A stretch of DNA of 64,000 nucleotides from Gautieria morchelliformis (taxonomy: Eukaryota; Basidiomycota; Agaricomycetes; Gomphales; Gomphaceae): positions 45,652 to 109,651 of the forward strand of contig WHVA01000394.1 in NCBI GenBank assembly GCA_015179125.1, read 5' to 3'. Shown piece by piece: positions 1 through 8,957 of this stretch (positions are counted from its first letter, which is position 1; every line of letters starts with the position of its first letter). Below the pieces are notes generated by a model. The model saw nothing but the letters and a program-made list of their open reading frames with translations, had not been told where the DNA came from and made no database searches. Both the position numbers and the translations under genes were made by a program.

Positions 1-645
1 TCATACTATTACCACGCGACGTACGCTCTTTCATGCTTACGGATACGACCGGTACAAGACCAAGTTCTTTAGGAGTACTTTGTCTGGGATCTACAAAATA
101 AAATGGCTGCGACGGATAGCAGATGCGGGGACAGTGCCTGTTTATCGGCTGATACGAGTCGTGGGCTGCCTCATTCACCCTTACGCGAGTGACCACAGGG
201 TTCATCGTTTGTTGTTTAGTGTAAGGGCTGCTGCCCATCCCCGTAGTGTGGGTGCATTGGTGGGAGCGTTAACTCCCAATCTCAGGCTGGCGGCAATTGG
301 TGCCGGTCGAGCAGCCCAAGGCTGCCGAGCGTCGGGAGGTGGTACGTCTGCAAGGGCAGTTGTCAGCTCCGCGAAATAAAAAGGACAATGTCATGGTGGA
401 TGGAGATGGTTTGTTTTCCTTACGCGAAGGAAGTCAGTTACCTACCTCTGAATATCTTAATACAAGTGATTGATAACGTGATATGTCCTCGACACGTCTG
501 AATTTGTCTCGTGTATACGTTCGACCCCGATACAAACGTATTCGTCCCCGGTAGCCAATCGATGAATTACAGCTGTTCAACCGCACCGGAGTGCCCGACA
601 AATGATGACATTGCAGAACCCCCGATGGCACAGGACAAGAAGTAC
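1..645. repeat. Left arm of duplicated host segment, copy 1
   Basis: This stretch is nearly identical, in the same orientation, to 19266-19903. The copy starts before the window edge, so its true left end is unknown. In copy 1 the sequence runs on without a break into the segment at 646-2390. At 19.9 kb the same sequence is interrupted by retrotransposon C. It therefore serves as a paralogous empty site for that insertion. It contains one degenerate module exon (216-347) related to the four-exon gene at 1615-2241. Confidence 0.85.
216..347 (-). pseudogene. Remnant LP-module exon
   Basis: Read on the minus strand this 132-nt block follows a CTGCAG-like acceptor and encodes one module of the LP family, with LPTLGSLGLL near its start and ELTLPPM in its middle, ending at TAA (215-218 region). 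It matches exon 4 of the gene at 1615-1764. An in-frame TGA stands where the intact gene has a Trp codon, and no upstream exons 1-3 are visible, so I call it a dead exon copy. The duplicate at 19481-19612 carries the same stop. Function unknown. Confidence 0.55.
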
Positions 646-976
646 ACTACAGACCTCCGATAGCACAGGACAAGAAAGCGACATTACACAAGACCAAAGC
701 AAACGCCAGACACAGCAAACATGAAACAAATGAAATCAAGAACAAAACAAAGCAAAAACAAAAGCAAAATTTTAAAACACCCTGCAGGGTGACGTCCACG
801 ATCGACTTCTATTCGACAGTAGTTTTCTGGATTTCTCAAACGAAAAGAAATCCGTACATCCACCCGCAGTCGCAACCCGGACGTTGCCTGACTATAGGCG
901 GGTGAATGCGTCTCTAACCATCGCTTGTGTACTGCCGATTGCAGTTACTAATACGCGCAGAGTGGGGGAAAGCATG

Positions 977-1562
977 ACCTACCTGGTCAGTCCGACCAGG
1001 CTCTGCCGCAGCAGCCCCAGCCGCCGCCGCATCTCCACCTGGGCCTGTCGTTCCGCGGACTAGATAATAAAGCACGTAAGTAACGACACAGAACGGCGCA
1101 GACACAGAGGAGCCCATGTCCTCTTGCGAGTCACGACTCCATCCCTGGCCCGTATGCGCATTGGGGGAAAGCATGACCTACCTGGTCATCCCGACCAGCC
1201 TCTGCCGCCGCAGCATCTCCACCTGGGCCTGTGGTTCCGCGGACTAGATAATAAAGCACGTAAGTAACGATACAGAACGGCGCAGACAGAGAGGAGCCGA
1301 TGGCCTCTCTCGAGGCACGACTCCATCCCTAGCCCGTATGCGCATTGGGGGAAAGCATGACCTACCTGGTCATCCCGACCAGCCTCTGCCGCAGCAGCCC
1401 CAGCCGCCGCAGCATCTCCACCTGGTCCCTGTGGTTCCGCGGACTAGATAATAAAGCACGGAAGTAACGACACAGAACGGCGCAGACACAGAGGAGCCGA
1501 TGTCCTCTCGCGAGTCACGACTCCATCCCTGGCCCGTATGCGGACAGCGGGGAAAAGCATGA
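977..1562 (-). repeat. Tandem repeat units of about 184-201 bp downstream of the LP-module gene
   Basis: Three units recur here, each with GACCTACCTGGTCA at one end. On the minus strand each has a donor-like CAG/GTAGGT, a long intron-like part ending TTATTATCTAG, and a short GC-rich part that could encode a Leu-rich helix (EMLRQLGLLRQ type). The exon-like part is 77 nt between the splice-like sites, which does not preserve frame, so coding is doubtful. The inverted copy has units at 40563, 40764, 40963 and 41162. Confidence 0.7.
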
Positions 1563-1614
1563 CCTACCTTGACTATAAGCGGGTGAATGCGTCCCCAGCC
1601 ATCCCCGATTAGAC

Positions 1615-2241
1615 TTAGTGCAAGGGCTGTTGCCCATGCACCATCGCGGGCCCATCCCCGTTAGGTGGGTGGATGGGTGGGAGTGTTAACTCCCAATCCC
1701 ATGGCGGCGGCAGTTGGGGGCGATCCAGCAGCCCGAGGCTGCGGATCGTGGGAAGTTGAAACGTCTGCAAGGGCCGTTGTCAGCTCCGCGAAATAAAAAA
1801 GTCATGGTGGATGGCGGAGAACATGAACATGCATCATGTACTCACATTTGGCATCGGTGGGCCAGGCAAATCCCACTGTTGTGGGTTGAGAATCGGAGGG
1901 AGCGTTAGCTCCCTCGGCTGTAGTGGCCGCGGTGGCGGCTGCTCGTACAGCCCGAGGCTGCCGAGGGTAGGGAGGTTTTGAGTCTGGCACCGCTCTCAGT
2001 TCAAGCAGGGAGAGCGCGTGATATTTGTGTACTCACGTTAAGCGCCCGAGGACGCTGCCAGTCCCCATGTTGGTGTTGCTGCATGGGAGGGAGGGTGAGG
2101 TTCCCAACCGACGCTGGCCGCGAGGGCTGATGTTCACGCAGCCCGAGGCTGCTGAGACTAGGCAGAATCTGCACGTACTGTGAGTTCCAGCAGTGGTAGC
2201 ATGAGAACGGTACTCACGTTGGAAGGGCCGGGACGGGACAT
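1615..2241 (-). CDS. LP-module protein, four exons, copy 1 (unrecognised family)
   Basis: I read complement(join(1615..1764,1846..1983,2037..2168,2218..2241)), 444 nt, 147 residues. All three introns (81, 53 and 49 bp) have GT...AG ends and are phase 0. Exon 1 encodes only MSRPGPSN. Exons 2-4 each encode one module of about 44-49 residues with LP-[ST]-[LI]-x-SLGL near the start, a Pro-rich middle and LTLPP-[MI] followed by a Trp-Asp or similar motif. So one exon equals one repeat. TAA follows QQPLH. No signal peptide, membrane segment or known domain is visible. The same structure is intact in the inverted copy (39885-40515) with few amino-acid changes, which argues that it is or recently was a gene. 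I do not recognise the family and assign no function. Confidence 0.6.
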
Positions 2242-2390
2242 TTGTGGTGGATGTGAGTTGGGTCGTTGGGTGGCAGGACGGAACAAAGGAATTTATATTC
2301 GAGCAAGTACGCCATTGTTCCGCTGATGAGCGCTAGGTTCAAAGTCCGCCTTCGGCCGAAACAGCTCCCTAACATAACAAGTATAAGCGA

Positions 2391-3364
2391 CGTCAATGGA
2401 ATCGAAAAAAGATAACGGCTGGCTTGTCTATTCAGCGGTCACCCGGGCCCAGCCCTAAGTACAGCTCGTCACTGAGCTACCCAGCAGACAAAGGCATATC
2501 AGCGCACCTGAGCTATGGATGCGCTCTGCCGCCACACCCTGCCAACCTCTGAGGTAGAACAGGCTTTTCACCTAAGGTCAGGATCATTTGATGGAAAAAC
2601 TTCACCAGCGCCAATTAGCATTCTCTTAGGCGGGAGTGCTTGCAAGAAATCATAATACTAATAATCGCAAGCACAGCCTCAATGGTCCGGGGTCGAGACG
2701 ACTTCACCGTATGTAACTAGTAGAGCAATCGCTATGGGGTGGGAAGAACTGAGCTGGCAGATTCTGGTCTGGAGGCCGAAGCTTTGTGTACCGGGGACAA
2801 CCCACCAGCTGTACCCTTTTTTGAGCATCGATCATCGAGGCAGGGACAATTCTCAGAGAAGCGAGGCAGAAAGCGGAACGATACAAACAGACTGCGATAA
2901 TGCTTACTGTGAAGTTGAGTGTAATTTTCACGCGGAACCACCATCAGCGGCCCGGGATTCGTCCGCGGCGCTCTGGAACCGTCTTTCGCAGTTGATTTGG
3001 GTGACCAAACGTGTCTGTCCATGAGGCTTTCGAATAAGTGCGATCTCGTCCGGGGATGGCCGAGTCGCCTGCCCTTCTTTATCCTGCCACCCACATCCAA
3101 CCTCGTCCATCCTGTCCCTAAGATGAAGCATCTTGCCCAAGTCCCAAGATACACCACGCGCGTTGCGGGAGGCACACGTGCGCTGTTCCCCACCCGACTC
3201 TCAGCTCGCCCCGCTGTAAGTACCCGCCGCGATCACTTACGCCAGTTTTACCATTCTCACCTTGATCAACACGCCTCTTCCTCGCAGTCAGGCGCGATCA
3301 CCACACATCCAAAATATGAAGTGTGAAGTTGGGGGCCGCAGCTTCACACTTCACCACGACTACA
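2391..3364. other. Intergenic, no supported gene
   Basis: Several overlapping short ORFs occur on both strands between 2700 and 3330, but none shows a recognisable motif or consistent splice structure. A 12-bp perfect inverted repeat (TGAAGTGTGAAG, 3317-3328, with its complement at 3342-3353) lies just upstream of the next ATG. A tRNA D-arm-like sequence occurs on the minus strand near 2490 without a T arm. Confidence 0.5.
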
Positions 3365-3671
3365 ATGTCTCATAGCGACTTTGCCGTCAACTTCAATGTA
3401 AGTACCATCATCATGCTCTCCCTGCCAGAACTAACGGCAGGTGCAGGTGAAACTGCCCACTATCAGCAAGCTCGGGCTGCTTAAACAGCAGCCCTCGCAG
3501 CCGGCAGTGTCGGCTCGGGATCTCACCCTCCCTCCCATCCAGCACCCACACCAGTGGGACTGGTTGTGTCCCGGACGGACACAGTCGGATGGTAGCCCCA
3601 GACGCCATCCAGCACGCCAACGAGAGTGCTCTCGACGGCACCACGCTATCGCACTCGGCCTGAACTCCTGA
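3365..3671 (+). CDS. LP-module paralogue, exons 1 and 2 (divergently oriented)
   Basis: ATG at 3365 opens an 11-codon exon (MSHSDFAVNFN) that ends at a GTAAGT donor (3398). The acceptor is probably at 3446, giving a phase-0 intron as in the genes at 1615-2241 and 39885-40515. Exon 2 encodes LPTISKLGLL, then DLTLPPI and HQWDW, the same module signature. The frame stays open to 3671. Whether it splices into the zinc-finger-like ORF at 3596-4129, which is in a different frame, cannot be decided. It lies head to head with the copy 1 gene, 1.1 kb apart. Function unknown. Confidence 0.45.
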
Positions 3672-4129
3672 CTCCCATCGACTTGATTGTCAGGGATAGG
3701 ATGTGTAACTATGTTTCTCTGCAAGGAGAAGTCTGCGGCGAGACTTCGAGCTGTCAACGAAATGGTGACATAGCCAAGCATTGGCTCACGCGCCATGCGA
3801 TGTGGGAGTTGAGAAGGATAGAGGAAGGGCAGATAGCGCTGTCCCAGGCAACCACCATCAACACGGAGGCGAGGATGCATGTTGCCAACAGATTCAGGTC
3901 ACGCTGCCCACACCCCTGGTGCCGAAACCCAACCTGCTACTATGTGAGGCCGGAGGCCCTCACTGAACACCTAACAACCTGCAGAGCCGGGCCATACTTG
4001 CCTCCTCGAAGCCGTGAAGCAGCAAAGCAGTTGGCTCGTGAGCTGCTGGCGGAGATTGTCCAATATGATCGGGAGTTGTTTAGGAACAGGTATGAGGCAG
4101 CGGTGTGGAGGATTCTCCATGCAAGGTGA
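3596..4129 (+). CDS. Zinc-finger-like ORF, possibly the 3' exon of the LP-module paralogue
   Basis: The frame is open from after a TAG at 3593 to TGA near 4129. No ATG occurs before about 3700, so it is probably an internal or terminal exon. Two Cys/His clusters are visible: one with CNY...GEVCG...CQR followed by H and HWLTRH, and a second with CPHPWCRNPTC followed by HLTTC, resembling paired C2H2-type fingers. The C-terminal 45 residues are helical and charged. The upstream exon at 3447 encodes an LP module, so a fusion of LP modules and zinc fingers is possible. I do not recognise a named family. Confidence 0.4.
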   Translation, partial: PQTPSSTPTRVLSTAPRYRTRPELLTPIDLIVRDRMCNYVSLQGEVCGETSSCQRNGDIAKHWLTRHAMWELRRIEEGQIALSQATTINTEARMHVANRFRSRCPHPWCRNPTCYYVRPEALTEHLTTCRAGPYLPPRSREAAKQLARELLAEIVQYDRELFRNRYEAAVWRILHAR

Positions 4130-4412
4130 TGTAGATGACAGGTGGCTGGCTTGCGACCATCGATACGACGATGGGACTTTGTGGATCGTAGGGACAACAT
4201 GTAGACCATGACGTGTAAATTTGTCCGGTCTTGGCCGAGATCAGTAAGCTGCTGTAGCGTCCATTCGGAATTGCCCGCTGTCATGACCGAGGCCTTGCTC
4301 GCTATGAAGAGATGAGCTCGGGTGATCATTGCGTCATTAGTTAAATACCTGAGTCCGGTAAAGTAACTCAAAAGGTATTGGCTCTGTATACAGCTTGACA
4401 CGCGTTGCTATT

Positions 4413-4875
4413 AAGTTATTTAACAGGGGCGCGGGTTAGCACAGGTGGAACTGACCCAAACCAAGCGCCCGTTTGGGATCACGCGAAGGGAGAGCCTCCA
4501 GGTTCGAATCCCCCCCTCCCCATTTGTAGCAGTAATTACTACAATGGTTCACCCCTCTGATAGGTGTCAATAAGTGTTAGGATTACGAGGCTCCTGGACT
4601 TCCACCTGGCATATAAGACCTACTGAAACTGACCGGTACTGATATGTATCTAAGGTGATTAGGCATTGTAAACAAACAGGAAGTATCCTATGTTGGTGCC
4701 AGCATATCTCTGGCTTACTTCGGTAACTACGATACCCTAGCATGTAAAACACTTTGATTACTCTATTCCGCGTTCCGGGTAGAGACTGCCTATATAGGGC
4801 CCGACCCCAAGGTGGCAGTATAATAAACGGAATTCAAAAAAAAAAAAAAAAAAAAAAAAAAAGTTATTTAACAGG
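4413..4875 (+). mobile_element. tRNA-derived SINE with poly(A) tail and 15-bp target duplications
   Basis: The element body is 4428-4860. AAGTTATTTAACAGG occurs at 4413-4427 and again at 4861-4875 as a perfect target-site duplication. A tRNA-like head carries a box A (TTAGCACAGGTGG, 4436-4448) and a consensus box B (GGTTCGAATCC, 4501-4511), 53 nt apart, as expected for RNA polymerase III transcription. The 3' end is a run of 27 A (4836-4862) that overlaps the duplication. The long TSD and A tail indicate LINE-mediated insertion. The uninterrupted A run suggests a fairly recent event. No partner LINE is identified. Confidence 0.85.
4436..4511 (+). promoter_or_regulatory. Internal Pol III promoter (boxes A and B) of the SINE
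   Basis: Box A is at 4436-4448 and box B at 4501-4511. Box B matches the tRNA consensus exactly. The region between them holds a CCAAAC/GTTTGG stem that resembles an anticodon arm with an enlarged loop. Confidence 0.7.
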
Positions 4876-5516
4876 TCATTCTATGATAGTAGTATCGGTC
4901 AACTGAGACTCCTCAGCAACGTTAAAGTAAGTGCCTCCACGTCAACTCCGCTCCATGCTGCACTCAATCGCCTTTGTCTGTGGTTGTAGTGTCGCCTTGA
5001 TTGTTTAGATATACCTCTCAATCAACCGCGTCGACCTCGCTAAAAAGGAATTTGACCGTGCCCGAAGCGGAAAACGATCTCCTTCTGCAACAAATCGAAG
5101 CTTCCGTCGGCCGGTCTTCTCACCGGTAAGGACTCATACTCAAATCCACGTGGAGTAGTTGCACAATCCGTCACTGTCCTCGGCGCATATGTTGGTCTCG
5201 CGCGGTGTCACACATCTACTTCGGGGCGAATTCCCTGAGGCGCAGTCAGACTTCTTGGAAGCGCAGGAGTTCGCGGCGTGACAGCCGACGCGCTTGCTGG
5301 AAGTATCGCCTCGGAATTAGGATCCAAAACAAACGTGGATGCGCTCTGGAGGTATGTAAACCGTGACCTATGCAGTTGATACTATTCCTGACCATCCGCC
5401 TACAAAGCGAGTATCCGAAACATCCCTTGGTAGTATCTGCTTGACAAAAAGATACCGAGTTCGATGAGTTGGCGGCGAAGTTCAGTGTCCCTCCCCTCGC
5501 CGCTCCTGCAGCATAG
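4876..5516 (+). pseudogene. Exon fragments of a decayed host gene
   Basis: Two blocks look like real exons. Block 5251-5351 reads GVRGVTADALAGSIASELG and ends at a GTATGT donor. Block 5451-5516 reads DTEFDELAAKFSVPPLA and ends at a TAG. An earlier block near 5021-5127 ends at GTAAGG and has an open frame rich in acidic residues. The blocks cannot be joined into one open frame with plausible introns, and a TGA precedes the first. I infer a degenerate multi-exon gene of unknown identity. Confidence 0.35.
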
Positions 5517-5816
5517 ATATAAATTCAGTATCCTCTTTCCATCTTATCGTGTGGTGGTCTAAGATCCTATGCCTCTCTGAGGTGAAAATTATGTAGTGGT
5601 CTTTAATGCTTAAATTTGCGGTGGTCAAGGTGCCTACAACTTGGCTAAGGTTCTCCAAATAGCAGGTGCAACATCAGTATCAGGCAATCTAGAATCCGCT
5701 CACCAATTCCAGTCTTCCGTTCGAACCAGCATTATACCAGATGTCAGCCACTTCAGTCATTTTACTTGCTATGTCTTGGGCATTGATGTAAGTGTCAGCC
5801 GCACCCCTCGCGGCCT
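5517..5816. other. Intergenic, presumed promoter side of the BTB gene
   Basis: About 300 bp with no coding signal. A TATA-like AGATATAAAT lies at 5515, too far from the BTB start to be assigned to it with confidence. Confidence 0.4.
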
Positions 5817-6956
5817 ATGACCGCTATGTCTTCCATGGACGAGCTCGAGGTCTGCGCGGTAAGGTGCCATGAAGATCTCTGTTTCAAGGACGGCAACGTC
5901 ATCCTTGTCGCCGAGGGCATCTGCTTCCGCCTTCACAGAGGGCAACTCACGAGGCACTTGGATGTGTTCAGAGGGATGATGAGCATTCCTCAGCCAGTCA
6001 ACGCGCTTTCGATGGATGGCTGTCCCATCATTGTGTTGCACGACAGGGCCCAGGAGCTGGCATACGTGCTGAAGGCTGTTTATGATGATGGCTTGTAGGT
6101 TCATGCTACACACAAACATTATTTGTATTATTCACTCACCGCTACTGCGAGACACAGATACTTCGCAGACAGAGTGGTGGTCGATTTTACCGCCATATCT
6201 CCTGTCTTGCGTCTGTCAACCAAATACTTCTTCGGACGTCTGCGACGACGCGCCTTGGCCCGGCTCCGGCTAGACTGGCCCTCCACGCTCACCAAATGGG
6301 AAAACAGAGAAAGAGTAACGCCATATGCATGGCTTGTACGCCGACCCTATCCTAGTCATCGATCTGGCTCGCGAATTGTCCCTTCCTTCCTTGCTGCGTG
6401 CAGCTTTCTACGATTGTCGCGTTGCACTCCAGCTCGTATCCTACAGGGCTCCACAGTGACCCCAGATGGACAGAGGGCGTTTCTCAGTAGAACCGACCTC
6501 ATGCTTGTCTTCCAAGGAAAAGAGGCTTGTCAAAATTTCGTATCCATGGTGATCCCCAGCGAGCTCGAGGGAAGACGCCCGACTCCTTGGTGTCTTAAGG
6601 TCAACGACAACGACAGTGAAGTCTGCCGAGAGACATTCGCCCTAGTCACGTACGAGTCAATGCGTGCAGTGAGCGGCTTGACTTCGAGTCGGGGGGATGA
6701 CCCGCTATTTATGCTACAGTGTGTTATCGAACTGCAAAGTCGGGAAACGGGCACATCTGTTGCTGAAAAACCAGCAGCTAGAGGGTGCGAGATGTGTAGA
6801 GATGACTTGCGGGCGACGATTCAGAGAGCCAGAGAGACTATTTGGGATAGAATTCCAGGATGGTTTGCATGGCATCAATGTGATGATGTTGGAAGACTTT
6901 TGAGGGCCTGCAGGGACTTTATCTGGTATTCTAGTTTTTATATATTTAGGTATTAG
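5817..6956 (+). CDS. BTB/POZ domain protein, two exons with a frame disturbance
   Basis: Exon 1 (5817-6094) encodes a BTB/POZ N-terminus: FKDGNVILVAEG, FRLHRGQLTRH and VFRGMMSIPQP are typical of the large agaricomycete BTB family, probably protein-interaction adaptors. A GTAGGT donor at 6095 and a CACAG acceptor at 6157 give a 63-bp intron that joins AVYDDGL to YFADRVVVDF with the right phase. Exon 2 continues the family pattern (LRLSTKYF, LRRRALARL). Between about 6316 and 6430 the family-like reading (VIDLARELSLPSLLRAAFYD) is in another frame, and the original frame returns at ILQGSTVTPDG. So two compensating small indels replace about 37 residues. The C-terminal part ends at 6956. It may be a recent pseudogene. 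Confidence 0.6.
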
Positions 6957-7011
6957 GTATCCTGGTCTTTAGTTTGAGGTATACTATCGAGCTGGCAGTT
7001 TCCGCAGCGTC

Positions 7012-7823
7012 ATGTCAAAGACTGCGTGGTCACGGTCTTCCAGCGTACCCTCAGATCGTATACCCCCTTCTCGCACCCCCACTCCAAAACGCAACAAAGG
7101 AAAGGGAAAGGACAATCATCCACCGAAAAGCAAGGAGGTGCTAAGACTTGAAAGTCAGTTGGAGAGTCTGAAATCTTGGACAACGGGGAAGGATCCCAAG
7201 GGCGGATGCTTTTGCCAAGGTCAGCCATGGATGTCTCCATCCTACCATACGTTTATTTTCCCTCGGCCAGGGTACATACACTGTCAAAGTATACCCCCAT
7301 CTGCTTGCAATGTGGACTCGTGTTATGCTCGCTGCACGAGCCTTTCTATCCCTGTCCACACTGTTCTTCGTCTGTCACATCACCAGCCTCCCGCGAGGCC
7401 CTCGTTCAAACGCTCAGCACCGAATTAAGCAATGTTATAATGCGAGAAGCTGAACAGCGAGAGCAAGAACAGCTTGAGCTGCAAAGAGCCGCAGGCGCCT
7501 TCCCCACGCTTGCCACGACGACGGGCAGCCCCCAGGTTGCTACACCCCCCTAGCCTCGCAAGGTTCTATCACTGAACGCTCAGACTCGGAAAGTTACTGT
7601 CGCTTTTTACATCGCGGCACCGGTACGAGCACGTGCTGTTGCGGAAGTAACAGAAGAGGCGGAAATCACGCTCCTCCCCCTCCTAAAGAGGTCGAAACCG
7701 CAGGAGGTTCTCCGATGGCAAAATTTGAGGGATGGCGGTATGAAGTATGTGCCCCCGGTGGCCCAGAGTACCTCCGAGGGCTCACGGAGTAGACGAAGAA
7801 GAAGAAAGGGAGTACAGTCCTGA
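7012..7823 (+). pseudogene. ASC-1/TRIP4-like zinc-finger gene, disabled
   Basis: The reading resembles fungal homologues of activating signal cointegrator 1 (TRIP4), with a C2HC5-type zinc finger. Exon 1 (7012-7219) ends in KGGCFCQ. Exon 2, from 7267, reads ARVHTLSKYTPICLQCGLVLC, PCPHC, then the basic RREAEQREQEQ-type helix and AAGAFPTL, and after 7553 KVLSLNAQTRKVTVA and KYVPPV, ending in a basic tail and TGA at 7821. Two lesions are visible. The 47-bp intron (7220-7266) ends in GG instead of AG. An in-frame TAG at 7551 stands where CAG would fit. Family assignment is from motif recall, not a search. Confidence 0.6.
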
Positions 7824-7908
7824 GATTTATTGACGGAGCACGAAGGTATTGAGCAAGAAATTCATTCAATTAAAGATTGTAAATGACTAAGGCCTGAATG
7901 TAAGAAAA

Positions 7909-8409
7909 TTAGTGATGGCCAAGGCCAATGTTCTGCGTCGCCGACGTCCACAGTGTCCACTTTGTAATTTTCATGAAATTGGATATATATTTAAACTGAT
8001 GGTGCGAGAAGGACTTTGCTTCGATATCCAGCAGCGTGAAAAGGCCATGTGCGTCGGTGCAACTGTCAAGGGATAGGACGACCTTCTCGACGGCCTCCCG
8101 CTCTCCCTCCCAGACCATGTCCACAACGAGGGCCCTGTACTTCTTGACGATCTCTTCATTTGTCAGCGGCGTCTTCACGCCCCTCGCTTCACGACGATGA
8201 CGCTCAGATGTTGCTCGCCCTCCAAATAGCGTATCGTCACCCTCGTGCATAGCGCCTTTTCCCGCCCGAGCCCGTCAAATTCTGCCTGGTGGCGCCCGTC
8301 AACTTGGGAGATGAGCTCCCACAGCTCGGGCCAGTTGTGGTTCGCCTCGCCGAACGTTTTCATCGTGACCGCGCCGTCGGTGAGCTGAGCCGCGGCGACG
8401 TAGCCTGCT
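7909..8409 (-). pseudogene. MmgE/PrpD family C-terminal fragment
   Basis: On the minus strand an exon starting after an AGCAG acceptor reads GYVAAAQLTDGAVTMKTF, then an EFDGLGREKALCTRVTIRY stretch, and in a second frame KTPLTNEEIVKKYRALV and VLSLD. This is the pattern of the C-terminal part of the MmgE/PrpD family (2-methylcitrate dehydratase-related). The frame changes near 8180, apparently through a 2-nt insertion. The catalytic N-terminal part is absent, so this is a truncated pseudogene. Confidence 0.55.
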
Positions 8410-8712
8410 TCCACATAGATAACCAAGGTGATGTCAGGCTATTGAAAATGACACGAACAGGTCTCTGCATGTGATGACGAACCTTCGCATGATCGTTATG
8501 CTAGCAGCGCAGCTCAAATTTTCCTATCCCTCTTCTTGGCTTTCTTCTGCCGCTAATGCGCTCGCCAACTATGCTTCTCGTTACATGTACTCCCGCCCGT
8601 TTGAATCTGCCCCTTATCTAAACCGGCAGCACATCTCGCCCCACCATCAGACCACTGGTATCAGATGCACCCTCACACGCGCCGACCTCCCTTTACCGCC
8701 CTGCTCTAAGCC
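8410..8712. other. Intergenic, no supported gene
   Basis: The sequence between the MmgE/PrpD fragment and the left target duplication of element A. Short ORFs only, no recognised motif. It may contain upstream introns of the decayed gene. Confidence 0.4.
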
Positions 8713-8717
8713 CTCTG

Positions 8718-8957
8718 TGTTAGCGTTAGTGTTAGTAAGCAGAGAACGCACGGACCAGGACGCTATTATATAAGCTCGCTAGAATATCGTCGCACCTCAG
8801 TGAAACTGCCGTTCACTGAGGTGAGACTTACCTATCGTTGGACAGACAGTTTACTTACCATATCCCCATAGATAACCTGTCTTTAGGTACTTAACTATAT
8901 AGATAGTGAAACTGCCATTCACTGAGATAACCTGTCTTTAGCGCAAAGACATTTTCA
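8718..8957 (+). repeat. Left LTR of copia A
   Basis: Contains a TATA-like TTATATAAG at 8765 and, 25-30 bp downstream, a 10-bp stem CCTCAGTGAA/TTCACTGAGG (8795-8821). A second, shorter copy of the motif is at 8904-8922. The U5 end repeats AACCTGTCTTTAG. Confidence 0.95.

Larger units (their letters stand above)
646..2390. repeat. Right arm of duplicated host segment, copy 1 (inverted partner at 39738-42727)
   Basis: Read on the opposite strand this segment matches 39738-42727 almost base for base, apart from a 1.2-kb hAT-like insertion present only in the distant copy. It contains the LP-module gene (1615-2241, minus) and three to four tandem units of about 184-201 bp (977-1562). Copy 1 continues past 2390 into unique sequence, whereas copy 2 abuts the LTR of copia G at the equivalent point. 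It is the uninterrupted version of the locus that elements C, G and hAT entered elsewhere. Confidence 0.85.

Noticed and set aside
434..1174. Small minus-strand ORFs in the duplicated segment as genes
   Set aside because: They do not match between the two copies of the segment in frame or length and show no motif.
977..1562. CRISPR-like array of regularly spaced units
   Set aside because: Units of about 200 bp are similar over their whole length with no unique spacers, and the window is eukaryotic.
2430..2500. tRNA-like D arm on the minus strand (TAGCTCAGTGACGAGC)
   Set aside because: No T arm or box B at the right distance and only a weak acceptor stem; at best a tRNA relic.
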